Assembly (NCBI RefSeq): GCF_019823105.1 | Contig: NZ_CP081958.1 | Location: 620,001 to 684,000 of the forward strand | Origin: Halobaculum magnesiiphilum | GTDB taxonomy: Archaea > Halobacteriota > Halobacteria > Halobacteriales > Haloferacaceae | Direction of reading: 5' to 3' | DNA length: 64,000 bases | Shown here: positions 1 through 8,661 of the stretch, piece by piece | Layout of the letters: each line of letters begins with the position of its first letter | Position numbering within the stretch: position 1 is the first letter of the stretch | The notes under the pieces: generated by a model | The model's database searches: none | What the model saw: the letters and a program-made list of their open reading frames with translations, nothing else | Told to the model about the DNA's origin: nothing | Made by a program: the position numbers and the translations under genes

Positions 1-61
1 GGACGAATTCGTTTTTCGGGAAACGACGACCGGGAGCGGCGGCTTCGCGCCGCCTGCGGAC

Positions 62-211
62 TCAGCGGCGGGCGTCGTCGCCGCGGTAGGATCGGTACGT
101 CATCGCGCGGCCGTCGATGATCACGACCTCCTCGTCGGTGCGGTCGCTCGCACCCCCGACGGGGTCGTCCGGCTCGTCACGGAAGACGTACGGTGAGTCG
201 CGCTCTTCCAT
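62..211 (-). CDS. Small haloarchaeal protein, unknown function
   Basis: A 49-residue acidic protein beginning MEERDSPYVFRDEPDD and ending in an arginine pair. The middle has a short hydrophobic strand (EEVVIIDGRAM) that could form one beta-hairpin. No membrane segment, cysteine cluster or known domain is visible. An AT-rich box (TTTATA read on this strand, around 236-242) sits about 25-30 bases before the ATG, as in a leaderless haloarchaeal promoter, which supports this start. The gene is divergent from the GTP cyclohydrolase gene. I do not recognise the family. Codon pattern and promoter spacing suggest it is real, but nothing indicates a function. Confidence 0.55.
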   Translation of the reverse strand: MEERDSPYVFRDEPDDPVGGASDRTDEEVVIIDGRAMTYRSYRGDDARR

Positions 212-519
212 GGTAGTGGATACCACATCACCACGTATAAATCTTCGTCAGACAGTCTCTGCCATGATTTTTGGGGCGACATCGGCGTCCGTCGGATCGC
301 CGGATCTCCGGGCTACCAGTCGGGCGAGGTTTCAGACTCCCGGCCCGCTCACTCTTCACGGGGCCCGTTGACTCGTCGCGGGCGATCATCACCCGCGGGC
401 ACGTTGACTCGTCGCGGCCGTAGGACTCCCCGCCCGTGGCTGGCCGGTGTGAACCCCCACCCGTCACGGATCCGTGAACGGTAACGCGTATGTGTCGTCG
501 GTCCTCGAATCGACATACA
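212..519. other. Intergenic region with promoter and short direct repeat
   Basis: This 308-base divergent region holds the TATA-like box at 236-242 serving the small minus-strand gene. It also holds a 16-base direct repeat (CGTTGACTCGTCGCGG at 366-381 and 402-417). No credible coding frame was seen. Confidence 0.4.
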
Positions 520-1272
520 GTGACCGCCGCGCAGTTGACGTTGGTGCAGATCGACAACTACGGCCCGTGGACCGTGACGCCGGAGCCCCGTCGGGAGATG
601 GACCTCCAGACGCTCCAGTCGCGCCTGTTCGCGGACATGGCACAGTACATCGGCAACCGGGGCGGCTACGTCTTCTTCACCCGCTTCGACAACATGGTCG
701 CCGTGACGAACGGCCTCGACCGCCGGGACCACGAACTCCTCCAAGAGTCCGTGGGGAACCGCTACCCCGTCACGGTGAGCCTCGGTGTCGGCGTCGACGA
801 GGTGCCGATCGAGGCGCTGGAGACGGCTACCGAGCGGGTGCAGGCGGCCGGATCCGCCCAGTCGTCGGACCGTAGCGAGGTCCTCGCGGGCGAGTTCCAC
901 GGCGGCGACGCCGCGGACGACGTTCACATCGCGCACTTCGACGTGAACGACGCGACCGGGAAGTACACCGACCGGCTCAACGAGTTCGACTCGTTCATCA
1001 ACATCGAGCAGGGGTACGCCTCGCTGATGAAGTACATGCGTGAGGAGCACGGCGCGCTCTCGTTTTTCGTCGGTGGCGACAACGTCATCGCGGCGTGTCC
1101 GGACCTCTCGCACGACGAGTACATGGGCGCCATCGACCACGTCGCCGCGGACGCCGACGTCCAGCTCAAGGTCGGGGTCGGCTCGGGCGCGACGCCCCAC
1201 GAGGCCGGCTTCGCGGCGAAACACGCCCTCGAGGACTGCCGCTACGAGGGGACGCTCGTCGAGTTCGCCTGA
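520..1272 (+). CDS. gch3: GTP cyclohydrolase III (GTP cyclohydrolase IIa)
   Basis: The archaeal enzyme opens GTP to the formamidopyrimidine FAPy, an early step toward riboflavin and the deazaflavin F420. The 250-residue protein has the family start (QLTLVQIDNYGPWT) and two related halves. Each half carries a ferredoxin-like fold like that of nucleotide cyclases; the second contains FFVGGDNVIAA near residues 180-190. I chose GTG at 520 because family members begin just before QLTLVQIDNYG. An in-frame ATG at 490 would add ten unlikely residues (MCRRSSNRHT). It stands alone, 60 bases upstream of the next gene. Confidence 0.9.
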   Translation: MTAAQLTLVQIDNYGPWTVTPEPRREMDLQTLQSRLFADMAQYIGNRGGYVFFTRFDNMVAVTNGLDRRDHELLQESVGNRYPVTVSLGVGVDEVPIEALETATERVQAAGSAQSSDRSEVLAGEFHGGDAADDVHIAHFDVNDATGKYTDRLNEFDSFINIEQGYASLMKYMREEHGALSFFVGGDNVIAACPDLSHDEYMGAIDHVAADADVQLKVGVGSGATPHEAGFAAKHALEDCRYEGTLVEFA

Positions 1273-1331
1273 ACGCGACCGAACTTCCCGACACCGACAC
1301 GGTTGTGTCGCCGCCGACCCGACGCACCCCC

Positions 1332-2219
1332 ATGACCGACCGCGACTCCGAACCGCCGGCCGCGACGGATCCGTCCGGGTCCCGCCGCGATCGCGCCCGC
1401 GCGAGCCTCCTCGGGGTGGCCTGCGGCGACGCCCTCGGGCGCCCCGTCGCCGGCGACGCCCCGGCCGCCGTCCGCGACCGCCACGGCCGCGTGACCGAGA
1501 TGCTCGGCGCCGACGGCCGCCCCGCCGGAACGACTACCGACCCAACGGCCGCCGCCGTCGCCGCCGCCGAGCGACTGCTCGACCGAGCAGACGCCGCCGT
1601 GAGCGCCGACCTCGACCCGCCATCGGCGGACCGCCCCGGCGCGCTCCTCGCCGCCGTCCCGTACGGCTGCCTCGCGGGGGACGCACACGACCGTGCCGCC
1701 GCGGCTGCCGAGGCCGCCCTCGTAGCCGGGACGGCCGCCGGCGACGATGTCGCGGCCGAGTCGTCCGCAGCGCTCGCGACGGTCGTGGGTGAACTCGTCG
1801 ACGGCGAATCCGTCGCGGACGCGGTGTCGACGGCCATGAGCGTCGCCGTGGCGCGGGACGCGCCGGTTCCAGTGCGCGAGACGCTGTCGGTCGTCGGCGA
1901 CCGCGGCGCCGTGACCATCGACCCCGCGGGCGACCCGGCGGCGGTGTTCGAGACGGCGCTCCACGAGGCGGTCGCCGCGGCGGACGCCGAGGAGGCGATC
2001 GTCTCGGCGGTCAGCCGCGGGGGGCACGCGAGCGTGCTCGGCGCCGTCGCCGGCGCGGTCGCGGGGGCACGCTTCGGAGCGGTCGAGGAGGGGGACGCGA
2101 TCCCGGCGCGCTGGCTGAACGAACTCGGCGGGGCGGCGGATCTCCGGGCGCTCGCCGACGCGCTCGTCGCGCGGGAGGTCCGGATCGACTCCGGGGTCGA
2201 CACCGACGGGGACGCCTGA
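1332..2219 (+). CDS. ADP-ribosylglycohydrolase-family protein, metal site altered
   Basis: A 295-residue all-helical protein of the DraG/ADP-ribosylhydrolase family, which normally removes ADP-ribose from proteins using two metal ions. Seen: GVACGDALG near residues 28-36, TTTDPT near 68-73, and SRGGHASVLGAVAGAVAG near 227-244 followed by IPARWLNELGG. Family members usually have TDDT in the second motif and GGDTDT in the third. Here one aspartate of the second motif and all those of the third are gone. The fold signature is intact, but binuclear metal binding looks compromised, so an inactive or divergent member is inferred. The protein is very Ala-rich and ends in an acidic tail. Confidence 0.75.
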   Translation: MTDRDSEPPAATDPSGSRRDRARASLLGVACGDALGRPVAGDAPAAVRDRHGRVTEMLGADGRPAGTTTDPTAAAVAAAERLLDRADAAVSADLDPPSADRPGALLAAVPYGCLAGDAHDRAAAAAEAALVAGTAAGDDVAAESSAALATVVGELVDGESVADAVSTAMSVAVARDAPVPVRETLSVVGDRGAVTIDPAGDPAAVFETALHEAVAAADAEEAIVSAVSRGGHASVLGAVAGAVAGARFGAVEEGDAIPARWLNELGGAADLRALADALVAREVRIDSGVDTDGDA

Positions 2220-2288
2220 AGCGACTGCAGTGGGAACCCGTGTCACCGTTCCCGAAGCTTCGTGAGGGGGGCCGTCATCGGATCGGCC

Positions 2289-3077
2289 GTGCACCACGAC
2301 TACCACGTCCACTCGACGTACTCGGACGGGTACTTCATCGAGTTCATGGCGACGGCGGCCGCGGAGGCGGGGCTGTCCGGCATCGGCATCGCGGACCACT
2401 GCGTCGTCTCGGAGGACCCGGCCGAGGACCGCTACCGCCGCGAGATGGGGTTCAACCTCGACCTCACCTACGAGCGCCGCCGCGACGCGATCGAGCGACT
2501 GCGCGACCGCGTCGACGTGCGCCTGTTCGACGCGGTGGAGTTGGACTACGAGCCCCGCGACGAAGCGGCGATCGCGTCGTTCCTCGAGGAGGCGGAGTTC
2601 GATTACGCGATCGGGAGCGTCCACGACCTGGAGGACGTGAACGTCCACGTCCGCGACTACTTCGCCGACAAGTCCGAGCGGGAGCGTCGCGCGCTCGTCG
2701 ACGAGTACTTCGAGAAACTGGTCGCGCTCGCGGAGTCCGAGCTGTTCGCCATCGCGGCACACCCGGACCTCGTGGAGCGGAACCCCGCCCTCCGCGGGCT
2801 TGCGACCCGGGATCACTACGACCGCGCGGCCGCGGCGTTCGCGGAGTCGCGGACGGTGCCCGAACTCAACGCCGGGCGCGTGCTCGACGACTACGGCGCG
2901 TTGCACCCCGCGCCGGGGTTCCTCGACGCGCTGGCCGACCACGGCGTCGCCGTCGCGGTCGGCACCGACAGCCACCGGCCGGCCGCCATCGAGCCCCGCG
3001 TCGAGCGAATCGACGCCGAGTTGGCCGAGCGCGGGCTGGAGCCGGTTCGGGTGATGGACGTCCCGGACGCCAGTTGA
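2289..3077 (+). CDS. PHP-domain metal-dependent phosphoesterase (histidinol-phosphatase-like)
   Basis: A PHP-family phosphoesterase of about 262 residues. The metal-binding motifs are visible in order: DYHVHSTYSDG at the N-terminus, IADHC near residue 37, AVELDYEPRDE, GSVHDL, IAAHPDLVERN, and GTDSHRP near residue 224. This set matches HisK-type histidinol phosphatases and related PHP enzymes; the real substrate cannot be told from sequence. GTG at 2289 is chosen because the HxH motif lies within the first eight residues, as is typical. GTG at 2262 is the alternative. It is convergent with the eIF1A gene, only 17 bases away. Confidence 0.8.
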   Translation: MHHDYHVHSTYSDGYFIEFMATAAAEAGLSGIGIADHCVVSEDPAEDRYRREMGFNLDLTYERRRDAIERLRDRVDVRLFDAVELDYEPRDEAAIASFLEEAEFDYAIGSVHDLEDVNVHVRDYFADKSERERRALVDEYFEKLVALAESELFAIAAHPDLVERNPALRGLATRDHYDRAAAAFAESRTVPELNAGRVLDDYGALHPAPGFLDALADHGVAVAVGTDSHRPAAIEPRVERIDAELAERGLEPVRVMDVPDAS

Positions 3078-3094
3078 CTGCGAGAATCCCGCGG

Positions 3095-3382
3095 TTATTG
3101 GATGTGGCCTTCCTCGCGGAGCTGCTGGGCGTCGTCGGACTCGTAGCGCCAGACGACCTCCGCCTTCTCGTCCTGCCAGTCCCACGGCTCGGCGATGACG
3201 ATGTCGCCCTCCTTCACCCACGTCCGGAACCGCATCCGGCCGGGGATCCGGCCCATTCGCTCCTCCCCGTCGGCACACCGGAGGGTGACCCGGCGGCCGC
3301 CGAGCATGTCGGTGACGGTTGCGAACACCTGGTTGTCGTCGGGCATCCTCAGTGGCTTCCGATTTCCTGTGTCGTCGCTCAT
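3095..3382 (-). CDS. eif1A: Translation initiation factor aIF1A
   Basis: A 95-residue archaeal/eukaryotic initiation factor 1A, which binds the small ribosomal subunit A site during start-codon selection. It has the OB-fold core: [22 protein letters not shown], then [18 protein letters not shown] and a Trp-rich strand ([16 protein letters not shown]). The start [14 protein letters not shown] agrees with family length. An upstream extension of 39 codons is open but does not look like protein. An AT-rich box (around 3404-3413) lies 20-30 bases upstream. Single gene, convergent with the PHP gene. Confidence 0.95.
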   Translation of the reverse strand: MSDDTGNRKPLRMPDDNQVFATVTDMLGGRRVTLRCADGEERMGRIPGRMRFRTWVKEGDIVIAEPWDWQDEKAEVVWRYESDDAQQLREEGHIQ

Positions 3383-3616
3383 GGACGCGGGTAGGTGACC
3401 GAGTGGGATAAGTACGTGTATTCGGCGAGCGACGGACGCCGGCTTCGACAGCCGACGGCCGACACCGGTCGCGTCCGACTCGGTCCCCTCAGCGGTCACG
3501 TCCCGCGGTTTTCGGTCGTTCGCTAAAACTCCGTTTAGGGAGGCTTTTTCCGGCGTCGACCCATACCCTGGAGCGATGACCGCACTCGCGACGACGATTC
3601 ACGTCGGTGGTGGCCG

Positions 3617-4378
3617 ATGAGGGGGAACGACCAGCAGGCGTACGACCGCGGCACGTCGCTGTTCTCCCCGGACGGTCGGATCTATCAGGTCGAGTACGCC
3701 CGCGAGGCCGTCTCCCGGGGCGCGCCCTCCGTCGGCGTCCGCACGAGCGAGGGCGTCGTGCTCGCGGCGCAGGCGCAGGCGTCCTCCAGCCTGATGGAGT
3801 CGGAGTCGATCGAGAAGCTCCACAAGCTCGACGACCACGTCGGCACCGCCAGCGCGGGCCACGTCGCCGACGCCCGCCAGCTCATCGACTACGCCCGCCG
3901 GATGGCACAGGGCAATCGCCTGCGGTACACGGAGCCGGTCGGCGTCGAGACGTTGACGAAGTACGTCACCGACCACATCCAGGAGAACACCCAGCGCGGC
4001 GGCACGCGCCCGTACGGCGCCGCGCTCCTCGTCGGCGGCTTCGAGGACGGCAAGCCACGCCTGTTCGGCGCCGACCCCTCGGGGACGCCCCACGAGTGGA
4101 AGGCGACCGCGATCGGCGGGTCCCGCCAGGAGATCCAGGAACTCCTCGAGGAGGAGTGGAGCGAGGAGCTCACGCTCGATGACGGGATCAGCCTCGCGCT
4201 GCGCTCGCTGTTCGAGGTCAACGACGAGCTCACCCCGAACGATGTCTCGCTTGCGACCGTCTCCGAGGACGGCTACACCGCCTTCACGGCCGACGAGATC
4301 GCCGACCTCGTCGAGGGTCTCGATCTGAATACCGAGGAGGACGCGGACGACGACGCGGACGACGAAGCCGAAGAGTAA
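3617..4378 (+). CDS. psmA: 20S proteasome alpha subunit
   Basis: A 253-residue proteasome alpha subunit forming the outer gating rings of the archaeal 20S core. The N-terminal signature is complete: YDRGTSLFSPDGRIYQVEYAREAV, followed by the gate lysine region and the conserved RPYGAALLVGG. The C-terminus is a long acidic tail (EEDADDDADDEAEE) that replaces the usual short end and is typical of haloarchaea. Haloarchaea often encode two alpha paralogues; which one this is cannot be decided. Start ATG at 3617 fits the family N-terminus (MRGNDQQAYDRG). Confidence 0.95.
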   Translation: MRGNDQQAYDRGTSLFSPDGRIYQVEYAREAVSRGAPSVGVRTSEGVVLAAQAQASSSLMESESIEKLHKLDDHVGTASAGHVADARQLIDYARRMAQGNRLRYTEPVGVETLTKYVTDHIQENTQRGGTRPYGAALLVGGFEDGKPRLFGADPSGTPHEWKATAIGGSRQEIQELLEEEWSEELTLDDGISLALRSLFEVNDELTPNDVSLATVSEDGYTAFTADEIADLVEGLDLNTEEDADDDADDEAEE

Positions 4379-4505
4379 CGCGCTCGCTCGGCCGCGACGC
4401 GGTTCGAACCGGGTTCCGTTTTCTCGACCCGTGCTCCGGCGACCGCGTCGGCGACGCCGACATCGGACCGGTCGATTCAACGGCGCCGGCGTCGTACCAC
4501 GGACG

Positions 4506-5327
4506 ATGACCGACGACGCGCTCGCGACGACGCTCGATCGGATACGCGTGTTCCCGATCAAGTCGCTCGACGGAGTCGACGTGGACGCCGCAACCCTGGC
4601 GCAGGCCGGCGGGCTCGCCCCCGACCGCGAGTTCGCGATCCTCGACGCCGACGGCGACTACGTGAACGGGAAGAACGAACGCCGGATCCACCGCGTGTCG
4701 GCCGACTTCGACCTCGACGGTCGGACCGTCGACCTGGCCGTCCCACACGACTCGGACGCACCTGCTGCCGCCGCCTTCCACCTCGACGACGACCGCGACG
4801 GGATCGAGTCGTGGCTCGGGTCGTTCCTCGGGTACGACGTGTCGCTGGCGGGCGAACGCGCCGGCGGGTACCCCGACGACACGGAGCTGCCCGGCCCGAC
4901 GGTGATCTCGACGGGGACGCTCCGCGAGGTCGCCTCGTGGTTCGACGGCGTGACGGTCGACTCGATGCGACGACGCTTCCGCGCGAACGTCGAACTCGCG
5001 AGCGAGGAACCGTTCTTCGAGGACCGCCTCGTCGCCGAGCCGGGCGAGCGCCTCCGCGTCCGCGTCGGCGACGCCGAGCTGCTCGGGGTGAACCCCTGCC
5101 AGCGCTGCGTCGTTCCCTCCAGGAACCCCGACACAGGGGAGGAACTCGACGGCTTCCGAACCCGCTTCATCCGCAAGCGCGAGGAGACGATGCCCGACTG
5201 GAGCGGCGGCGGGCGCTTCGACCACGCCTTCCGGCTGATGGTGAACACCGAGGTTCCGGAGGCGAGCGTGGGAACGACGCTCCGCGTCGGCGACGACTTG
5301 CGGATCCTCGGCGTCGAGAACGAGTGA
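4506..5327 (+). CDS. MOSC-domain molybdenum-cofactor-related protein
   Basis: A 273-residue protein with an N-terminal MOSC beta-barrel (RIRVFPIKSLDGVDVD) and a C-terminal MOSC domain. The family includes the C-terminal part of molybdenum cofactor sulfurase and the mARC N-reductases. The conserved cysteine region is visible as NPCQRCVVPSRNPDTGE near residues 195-210; one cysteine normally ligates the cofactor metal. The ending NTEVPEASVGTTLRVGDDLRI matches the family. No redox domains are fused. A role as a molybdenum-dependent reductase or cofactor carrier is inferred. An upstream in-frame ATG gives an arginine-rich, non-conserved extension, so it was rejected. Confidence 0.8.
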   Translation: MTDDALATTLDRIRVFPIKSLDGVDVDAATLAQAGGLAPDREFAILDADGDYVNGKNERRIHRVSADFDLDGRTVDLAVPHDSDAPAAAAFHLDDDRDGIESWLGSFLGYDVSLAGERAGGYPDDTELPGPTVISTGTLREVASWFDGVTVDSMRRRFRANVELASEEPFFEDRLVAEPGERLRVRVGDAELLGVNPCQRCVVPSRNPDTGEELDGFRTRFIRKREETMPDWSGGGRFDHAFRLMVNTEVPEASVGTTLRVGDDLRILGVENE

Positions 5328-5359
5328 GAGTCTGGCCGCGGTCGGGGGTCGGGGGCGCC

Positions 5360-5629
5360 CTACTCCGCGTGCTCTTCGTACTCCTCGGGCGTGTACGTCT
5401 TGATCTCTAGGGCGTGCACCTCCCGCGTCATCGCGTCGCCGACGGCGTCGTACACGAGTTCGTGCTGCTGGACAAGCGACTTCCCCTCGAAGGCAGGGGA
5501 GACGACGACCGCGGCGAAGTGGGCGTCCTCATGGTCGGGGTCGGGCGCCCGCGGGGTCGTGACGGTCGCCTCGCAGTCCTCGATGCCGGCCTCGATGGCC
5601 GCCTCGACCTCCTCGGTGCTCATGCTCAT
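5360..5629 (-). CDS. BolA-family protein
   Basis: An 89-residue BolA/IbaG-type protein. The family works with monothiol glutaredoxins in iron-sulfur trafficking or regulation. The core motif FEGKSLVQQHELVYDAVGD and the ending EVHALEIKTYTPEEY are clear. A variable loop (TTPRAPDPDHEDAHF) precedes the second strand. Two ATGs are possible; the second, at 5623, would remove two residues only. Single gene, convergent with the MOSC gene. Confidence 0.85.
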   Translation of the reverse strand: MSMSTEEVEAAIEAGIEDCEATVTTPRAPDPDHEDAHFAAVVVSPAFEGKSLVQQHELVYDAVGDAMTREVHALEIKTYTPEEYEEHAE

Positions 5630-5736
5630 GGGCGAGGGTGGGCGGTCGTCGGGGAAAAAGCGGTCGGTGCGGGCGGCGACATCGGCGGACGCGCGGTCCC
5701 GACGGGCTTACGACCCGAGGCGGGAAACGGGCGGTC

Positions 5737-6201
5737 GTGAGCGCCGGCACCGCCGAGGGCGACGATCCGGCGGATGCGGTTCGCGAGCGGTTGCTGTCCG
5801 AGCACGGCTCGCTGTTCGACGCCGTCGACGCCGTCGCCGACGCTGTCGCCGACCGGTGGGACGGTCCCGACCGCGGCGACGCTCCCCGAACGGCCGATCG
5901 CGACGCGGTGGTCCCGACGTTGCGCGCGGCACTCGTGGCCGCGGACGTGCTCGACCGTCTCCCAGCATTGCTCGCGACGGGCGCGAACGCGCTCGGCGTC
6001 GACCTGCCGGCCTCGCCCGTTCCGGCCCCGCCGTACCTCGTCGTGACCGCGACCGGGCCCGTGGTGCGGGCGACGCTCCCCGACCGGGGGCGACTCGTGA
6101 TCACCGTCCGCGTGTTCGACGTGGACCGAACGGGCGCGTCGCCGCGATACCGCCGGCTCGATCGCGGCGTTCGCGAGACGCTGACCGTCGAACTCCGGTA
6201 A
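5737..6201 (+). CDS. Conserved-looking haloarchaeal protein, unknown function
   Basis: A 154-residue soluble protein from a GTG start (SAGTAEGDDPADAVRERLL). It has an N-terminal helical half containing SEHGSLFDAVDAVADAVADRW and a C-terminal beta-rich half with RGRLVITVRVFDVDRTG. No catalytic motif, cysteine pair or membrane segment is visible. It is transcribed toward the galactonate dehydratase gene, 57 bases away, and may share its transcript. Upstream in-frame codons read as arginine-rich noise. I do not recognise it. Confidence 0.6.
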   Translation: MSAGTAEGDDPADAVRERLLSEHGSLFDAVDAVADAVADRWDGPDRGDAPRTADRDAVVPTLRAALVAADVLDRLPALLATGANALGVDLPASPVPAPPYLVVTATGPVVRATLPDRGRLVITVRVFDVDRTGASPRYRRLDRGVRETLTVELR

Positions 6202-6258
6202 CGCCGGGTGGAGGACACGACACCGTGGAGTTTTCACCCGGGACGTGAACCCCGAGAT

Positions 6259-7410
6259 ATGACCGAGATCGTCGACTACGAGCTGTACGCGGTGCCGCCA
6301 CGGTGGCTGTTCTTGAAGCTGGAGTGTGCCGACGGCTCCGTCGGCTGGGGCGAGCCCGTCGTCGAGGGACGCGCGCGCACCGTCCGCGGCGCCGTCGAGG
6401 AGCTCGTCGAGGAGTACCTGCTCGGCGAGGACCCCGCGCCCGTCGCCGACCACTGGGAGCGGCTCTACCGCGGTGGATTCTACCGCGGCGGCCCCGTGCT
6501 CATGTCCGCCATCGCGGGGATCGACCAGGCGCTCTGGGACCTGAAGGGCAAGCATCTCGGCGCGCCCGTGCACGAGCTGCTCGGCGGCCCGGTCCGCGAG
6601 CGCGTCCGCGTGTACCAGTGGGTCGGCGGCGACCGGCCCGCGGGCGTCGCGGAGGCGGCCGAGGCGAAGGTCGACGCGGGCTTCACCGCGCTGAAGATGA
6701 ACGCGACGCCGGAGCTGGAGCGCGTCGAATCCCCGGACACGATCGATCAGGCCGCCGAGCGCCTTCGGACGGTTCGAGAGGCCGTCGGCGACGAGATCGA
6801 TATCGGCGTCGACTTCCACGGCCGCGCGACGAAGACCGCGGCGAAGCAACTGGCGGCGGCGCTGGAACCCCACGACCCGTTCTTCATCGAGGAGCCGGTC
6901 CTGCCGGAACACAACGACGCCCTCGCGGACATCGCCGCGAGCACGAGCACCCCGATCGCGACCGGGGAGCGGATGTTCCATCGCACCGACTTCAAGGAGG
7001 TGCTGGAGACGAACGCCGTCGACGTGATCCAACCGGACCTGAGCCATGCGGGCGGCATCACCGAGTGCCACCGCATCGCGTCGATGGCCGGCGCCTACGA
7101 CGTGTCCGTCGCGCCGCACTGCCCGCTCGGCCCCGTCGCACTGGCGTCGTGTCTCCAACTCGACGCCGTCGAGCCGAACGCCCTCATCCAGGAGCAGAGC
7201 CTCGACATCCACTACAACGAGACGAGCGACGTGCTCGACTACCTCGCGGACCCCTCGGTGTTCGAGTACGAGGACGGCTTCGTTCCCGTGCCGGACGACC
7301 CGGGGCTCGGCGTCGACATCGACGAGGACGTGCTCCGCGAGCGCGACGGTCACGACGACTGGCACAACCCCGTCTGGCGCCGTCCGGACGGCAGCGTCGC
7401 CGAGTGGTGA
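6259..7410 (+). CDS. dgoD: D-galactonate dehydratase (enolase superfamily)
   Basis: A 383-residue mandelate-racemase-group enolase-superfamily enzyme. It closely follows the known D-galactonate dehydratase sequence pattern: PPRWLFLKLE, WGEPVVEGRARTV, GGFYRGGPVLMSAIAGIDQ and HCPLGPVALASC. The three metal-binding acids fall near residues 184 (VDFHG), 209 (FIEEPV) and 235 (TGERM), with the catalytic histidine near 285. The product would be 2-keto-3-deoxygalactonate in the De Ley-Doudoroff route; activity on related sugar acids is possible. The ATG start follows family length. The neighbouring SDR could act in the same sugar pathway, which is inference. Confidence 0.88.
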   Translation: MTEIVDYELYAVPPRWLFLKLECADGSVGWGEPVVEGRARTVRGAVEELVEEYLLGEDPAPVADHWERLYRGGFYRGGPVLMSAIAGIDQALWDLKGKHLGAPVHELLGGPVRERVRVYQWVGGDRPAGVAEAAEAKVDAGFTALKMNATPELERVESPDTIDQAAERLRTVREAVGDEIDIGVDFHGRATKTAAKQLAAALEPHDPFFIEEPVLPEHNDALADIAASTSTPIATGERMFHRTDFKEVLETNAVDVIQPDLSHAGGITECHRIASMAGAYDVSVAPHCPLGPVALASCLQLDAVEPNALIQEQSLDIHYNETSDVLDYLADPSVFEYEDGFVPVPDDPGLGVDIDEDVLRERDGHDDWHNPVWRRPDGSVAEW

Positions 7411-7768
7411 GTCGGCGACGGAGCGGCGATCCCAGACTACCCACGGCTGTATCGGGGTAGTCCGAGGCGACGACGCCGAACAACCGCCAGCGACGATGAC
7501 CGGACCGGGAACAGGGCGGGACTGAAAGGGGCCGGCGTTCTGCGGTCGGTGCGGCCGGCGCGCTCCTCGGTCGCTTCGCTCCCTGCGGTGCTCACCGGTC
7601 CGCTCGTTCCCGCAGAACGCCGGGGGCTTTCGGACGGATCGTCGCAGCAACTGTCACCGTGACGGCGGTCACGATCACCGCGCCGAGCACACCGACGACC
7701 CCGCCGACGACACGGTCCGATCACGAACCAAGCATCAAGTCACCCGACCGAGACACGTAACACGAACA
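7411..7768. repeat. Intergenic region with long imperfect inverted repeat
   Basis: This gap holds a strong inverted repeat. The arms at 7525-7545 and 7610-7630 are 21 bases each, with 18 complementary positions and a perfect inner core of 14 (CCGGCGTTCTGCGG). The 64-base centre contains the GGTCGCTTCGCTCC-type text that recurs elsewhere in this window. It looks like a palindromic repeat element or strong RNA hairpin behind dgoD. A short AT stretch before 7769 (AACACGAACA) may belong to the SDR promoter. No gene was seen. Confidence 0.6.
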
Positions 7769-8593
7769 ATGACCAGCTACGACACCTCCGCCATCGACGA
7801 ACTCGAACCGCGAGCGCGATACGAGAACAAGGTCGCCGTCGTCACCGGCTCGACCCGCGGGATCGGCGCGGGCGTCGCCAAGCGCCTCGCCGCCGAGGGG
7901 GCACAGGTCGTCGTCACCGGCCGCAGCGCAGACGCCGGGGCGGAGACGGTCGCCGCCATCGAGGACCTGGGCGGCGAGGCCGTCTTCGTCCGCGCGGACA
8001 TGCGCGAGCCCGACGACATCGCGGCGTTGTTCGAGGCCACCGCCGACGAGTTCGGCCGCCTCGACGTGCTGGTGAACAACGCCGGCGTCGAGACGTACAC
8101 CGCCGCCGACGAGGCCGAGCTGGACGACTGGAACTTCGTCCTCGAAACCGACTTCCGCTCCTACTGGCTCTGCGCCAAACACGCCCGCGAACACATGGAC
8201 GAGGGTGCCATCGTCAACATGTCCAGCAACCACGCGTTCGCGACGACGCCGAGCATCTTCCCGTACAACGCCGTCAAGGCGGGGATCAACGGGATGACCC
8301 GCGCGATGGCGATCGATTTCGGCCCCGACGTGCGTGTGAACACGGTGAACCCCGGCTGGGTCGCCATCGACCGCACCACCGGCGACATGGACGAGGAACG
8401 CCGTGAGGAACTCGCGAGCATCCACCCGACCGGCCGGATCGGGACTCCGGGCGACGTGGCCGCCGCGGTCGCGTTCCTCGCGAGCGACGAGGCCGGCTTC
8501 GTGACCGGCGCGAGCCTGACGGTCGACGGCGGCCGCGACGCCGTGTTGCAGGACGACTTCCTCCCCGACTACCGCGAGCGCCGCGAGGAGTAG
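7769..8593 (+). CDS. Short-chain dehydrogenase/reductase (SDR)
   Basis: A 274-residue classical SDR. Seen: the nucleotide-binding TGSTRGIG at residues 26-33, the NNAG motif near 103, a catalytic serine in NMSSNHA near 150, and the YxxxK pair Y166/K170 (YNAVK). The C-terminus has TGASLTVDGGRDA. The family makes NAD(P)-dependent alcohol/ketone conversions, and genes like this are often labelled glucose or galactose dehydrogenase. Proximity to dgoD suggests sugar oxidation, but the intergenic repeat separates the two, so they may not be co-transcribed. The extra 20-residue N-terminus before ENKVAVV is slightly longer than usual. Confidence 0.8.
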   Translation: MTSYDTSAIDELEPRARYENKVAVVTGSTRGIGAGVAKRLAAEGAQVVVTGRSADAGAETVAAIEDLGGEAVFVRADMREPDDIAALFEATADEFGRLDVLVNNAGVETYTAADEAELDDWNFVLETDFRSYWLCAKHAREHMDEGAIVNMSSNHAFATTPSIFPYNAVKAGINGMTRAMAIDFGPDVRVNTVNPGWVAIDRTTGDMDEERREELASIHPTGRIGTPGDVAAAVAFLASDEAGFVTGASLTVDGGRDAVLQDDFLPDYRERREE

Positions 8594-8661
8594 CGAGGCG
8601 CCGACCGCCGCTTCGCCGCGACTCCGGCGGAGGTAAACCGCCGCGTCCCCTGCCCCCGGAT

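Noticed and set aside
1242-3278. A 678-codon open frame on the minus strand
   Set aside because: It is antisense to two well-supported genes and reads as Arg/Gly/Val-rich text without any domain, a typical artefact of high GC.
5626-7650. A 674-codon open frame on the minus strand
   Set aside because: Antisense to dgoD and the gene before it; no recognisable protein sequence.
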